Of a DNA stretch of 8,254 bases, positions 6,557 through 8,254 are shown piece after piece. The translations under genes and the position numbers were made by a program. This DNA is from TMED161 sp964532515 (GTDB taxonomy: Bacteria; Fidelibacterota; Marinisomatia; SCGC-AAA003-L08; D37C17): the NCBI GenBank assembly GCA_964532515.1, contig CAZHKH010000070.1, positions 1 to 8,254 on the forward strand. Reading direction: 5' to 3'. How positions within the stretch are numbered: position 1 is the first letter of the stretch; each line of letters starts with the position of its first letter. The notes under the pieces are model-generated. The model had not been told where the DNA came from, did no database searches, and was given only the letters and a program-made list of their open reading frames with translations.

Positions 6557-6877
6557 TTATGAAAAATCTCCATTAATTAAATCAATTTTATCATCTCCAG
6601 ACAATGTAATGATTGCTTTTTTCCAATCAGAACGATTTCCATTTGTTCTTATAACTCTACCACTACTTCTAACTGACATATTTTTATTTTTCCCTTTACA
6701 ATTAATTGTAGAAACTTTTTTAACTTTTACATTAAATCTTCCTTCAATAGATTTTTTTATCTCTATTTTGTTTGCATTTCTATAAACTTGAAAAACATAT
6801 TTATTTTGAAGCTCGCTTAAAACATTACTTTTTTCAGTTAATAATGGTCTTATAATAATTTCAGTAAAATTTTTCAT
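6557..6877 (-). CDS. rplW: Ribosomal protein L23 (uL23)
   Basis: Large-subunit protein at the tunnel exit and the docking site for trigger factor and SRP. It has 106 residues. IIRPLLTEKSNVL (residues about 8-20) is the family's opening motif. YVFQVYRNANKIEIKKSIEGRFNVKVKKVSTIN (about 27-59) is the conserved core. A basic loop follows, then SDWKKAIITLSGDDKI. One base separates it from the end of rplD, and the nearest AAGGA lies about 17 bases upstream, so initiation is probably coupled to rplD. The stop is TAA. Confidence 0.97.
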   Translation of the reverse strand: MKNFTEIIIRPLLTEKSNVLSELQNKYVFQVYRNANKIEIKKSIEGRFNVKVKKVSTINCKGKNKNMSVRSSGRVIRTNGNRSDWKKAIITLSGDDKIDLINGDFS

Positions 6878-6878
6878 A

Positions 6879-7511
6879 TTAGTTCTTAATTAAATCCTTA
6901 TTATAATATTCAGCTGCATTTTTATCTAGAATCAAAATATCACAATCCAATAAATCAGCAGTAGATGCATTTGGTGCATCTGATAGATATACATTGCTCA
7001 AATTTCTTGATCCAAAAATTATCTCATCTTTAATATCATTAAGAAGGACTGTTGTTTTTTTGTCAGCTAAATTAAAATCTTTTAATATTTTCATAAAATC
7101 TTTTGTTTTACCTGATTCAAATGTAAACTCTTCAATTATTATTAATTTTTTATCTAGAAGTTTTTGAGATAAAACACTTTTTTTAGCTACTTTCTTAACT
7201 TTTTTATTTACTTTTAAATTATACTTTCTAGGCTTTGGCCCAAATGCAACACCACCATGTACTCTTGATGGATTTCTGGTTGAGCCTACTCTGGCTCTCC
7301 CTGTTCCTTTTTGTCTCCAAGGCTTTGCACCACCACCACTTACTTCAGCCCTAGTCTTTGATGAGCTTGTGCCTTGCCTCATAGAAGCCATTTCTGATTT
7401 AACAGCTAAATATATGCAATGCTCATTAGGTTTTATTCCATAGACTTCTTTATTAAGCTTAAATTTCTTTGAGCTTTCAGAACCATTAATATTATATAAT
7501 TTATAATCCAT
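6879..7511 (-). CDS. rplD: Ribosomal protein L4 (uL4)
   Basis: Large-subunit protein with a globular body and a long loop reaching the peptide tunnel constriction. In E. coli it also represses the S10 operon. It has 210 residues, a normal length. The tunnel loop is clear: RQGTSSSKTRAEVSGGGAKP, then WRQKGTGRARVGSTRNPSRVHGG and FGPKPRKY (about residues 45-98). The later Rossmann-like part holds LSQKLLDKKLIIIEEF and the C-terminal DILILDKNAAEYY. The VYGIKPNEHCIYLAV segment near the N-terminus resembles Bacteroidetes/Marinimicrobia L4 from memory. It starts six bases after rplC with no recognisable ribosome binding site, so coupling is likely. Confidence 0.97.
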   Translation of the reverse strand: MDYKLYNINGSESSKKFKLNKEVYGIKPNEHCIYLAVKSEMASMRQGTSSSKTRAEVSGGGAKPWRQKGTGRARVGSTRNPSRVHGGVAFGPKPRKYNLKVNKKVKKVAKKSVLSQKLLDKKLIIIEEFTFESGKTKDFMKILKDFNLADKKTTVLLNDIKDEIIFGSRNLSNVYLSDAPNASTADLLDCDILILDKNAAEYYNKDLIKN

Positions 7512-7517
7512 AATAAT

Positions 7518-8254
7518 TTATTTTTGTATATATAAAATTGATTTTGATGGGCCTGGAACAGCTCCTTTTACGAATAGTAAATTTTTTTCATTATCAATTT
7601 TTAGCACTTTTAAATTTTCAACCGTAACTTTTTCTCCACCCATTCTTCCTGCCATTCTTGTTCCTGGCCAAACTCGACCTGGCCAAGTACCAGCGCCAAC
7701 AGACCCAGCTTTCCTCATTACACTATTTTTACCATGAGAGGCTCTTCCTCCACTAAAATTATGTCTCTTCATATGTCCAGCAAATCCTTTTCCCTTAGAT
7801 CTTCCTGTAATAGTAACTTCGTCACCCTCATTAAAGGATTTTACTGTTATTTCCTTTCCTAAAAAATTTTTATCTGTATTAGAATATCTAAATTCTTTGA
7901 GAACTTTTAAGTTTTCTTCTATGTTTGCACTTTTAAAATGTCCAGAAATTGATTTGTTTATTTTTTTATTAACTCCAAAGCCTACCTGAAGAGCAGAGTA
8001 TCCCTCTTTCTCTTCTGATTTAACTTGAACTATTTTACATGGGCCAGCCTCTATTACTGTAACTGGCATGCTTGCACCATTATCTGAATATATTGTTGTC
8101 ATACCCAATTTTTTTCCAATAATAAAATTAAATGTAATCGAATTATCTTCATCTTTTAGAGTTTCCTTTGTAGCAACAGCTTCCTCTGGAGTAGCTTCTT
8201 CTGGAGTAGCTTCTTCTGGAGTAGCTTCTTCTGGAGTAGCTTCTTCTGGAGTAG
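7518..8254 (-). CDS. rplC: Ribosomal protein L3 (uL3) with an ATPEE-repeat N-terminal extension; 5' end beyond window
   Basis: Early-assembly large-subunit protein whose loop reaches the peptidyl transferase centre. The L3 body is complete: IIGKKLGMTTIYSDNGASMPVTVIE, GRSKGKGFAGHMKRHNF with GGRASHG, the central GAGTWPGRVWPGTRMAGRMGGEKVTVENL, and KNLLFVKGAVPGPSKS near the end. A TTG at 8106-8108 could be taken as the start, but it falls inside the conserved GKKLGMT motif and would cut off the first strand. Reading upstream in frame gives LKDEDNSITFNFIIGKK, then AVATKET, then ATPEE repeats to the window edge, with no ATG, GTG or TTG. So 244 complete codons including at least 31 extra N-terminal residues are visible, and the true start is outside. 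Either L3 has an acidic extension or it is fused to an upstream protein; the gene normally upstream is rpsJ (S10). Confidence 0.9.
   Translation of the reverse strand, partial: TPEEATPEEATPEEATPEEATPEEAVATKETLKDEDNSITFNFIIGKKLGMTTIYSDNGASMPVTVIEAGPCKIVQVKSEEKEGYSALQVGFGVNKKINKSISGHFKSANIEENLKVLKEFRYSNTDKNFLGKEITVKSFNEGDEVTITGRSKGKGFAGHMKRHNFSGGRASHGKNSVMRKAGSVGAGTWPGRVWPGTRMAGRMGGEKVTVENLKVLKIDNEKNLLFVKGAVPGPSKSILYIQK
8181..8254 (-). repeat. 15-bp in-frame tandem repeat encoding ATPEE, at least 5 copies
   Basis: On the plus strand the unit is TTCTTCTGGAGTAGC. Copies begin at 8181, 8196, 8211, 8226 and 8241; the last is cut after 14 bases by the window edge. Four copies are identical where visible, and the one at 8181 differs by a single silent base (GAG for GAA). 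The unit is a multiple of three, so changes in copy number keep the L3 frame. The array may continue beyond the window. Confidence 0.97.

Noticed and set aside
6552..6785. Plus-strand open frame of 77 codons with hydrophobic stretches
   Set aside because: Antisense to rplW; its ATG is simply the palindromic CCATGG at the rplB start.
8106..8108. TTG as the start codon of L3
   Set aside because: It lies inside the conserved GKKLGMT motif, so the start would remove the first beta strand that L3 needs; conserved residues continue upstream in frame.
8181..8254. CRISPR array or regulatory iteron repeat
   Set aside because: The 15-bp units are directly adjacent with no spacers and translate as an uninterrupted peptide repeat in the L3 frame.

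Overview
The window is a stretch of a bacterial S10-spc ribosomal protein operon, read entirely from the minus strand, so transcription runs from the right edge to the left. In transcription order the genes are rplC (L3, 5' end beyond the right edge), rplD, rplW, rplB, rpsS, rplV, rpsC, rplP, rpmC, rpsQ, rplN, rplX, rplE, rpsN, rpsH, rplF, rplR, rpsE and rpmD (L30, cut by the left edge). Gene order is the canonical bacterial one. The spaces between genes are 1 to 21 bases and two pairs overlap by one base (rplE/rpsN and rpmC/rpsQ), so there is no room for a promoter or terminator. The S10 and spc blocks look like one transcript here.

The DNA is strongly AT-rich. Several proteins resemble, from memory, the Bacteroidetes/Marinimicrobia (FCB) style: the S8 ending around STSKGVMSNK, the S14 ending FRELASKGMIPGVSKASW, the L2 start with its FDELTT segment and IEYDPNRS, and L4 with VYGIKPNEH. 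An AT-rich, possibly marine FCB-type bacterium such as Marinimicrobia (SAR406) is a reasonable guess, but it is an inference without any search. The run of ten Ns, and a window that ends inside a tandem repeat, suggest a draft, metagenomic or single-cell assembly.

Three things depart from an ordinary ribosomal operon. (1) rplE (L5) has an in-frame TGA exactly where the family has an invariant glycine, and the rest of L5 continues in the same frame to a TAA that overlaps the rpsN start. None of the 18 terminators visible in the window is TGA. (2) The L3 reading frame has no usable start near its normal N-terminus and stays open to the window edge through at least five ATPEE pentapeptide repeats (a 15-bp tandem repeat). 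L3 therefore appears to carry an acidic repetitive N-terminal extension, or to be fused to something upstream. (3) The ten-N gap in rplB is nominal: family alignment and reading frame together predict about 30 missing bases. Apart from these, the region is conventional, and I see no accessory or defence system in it.
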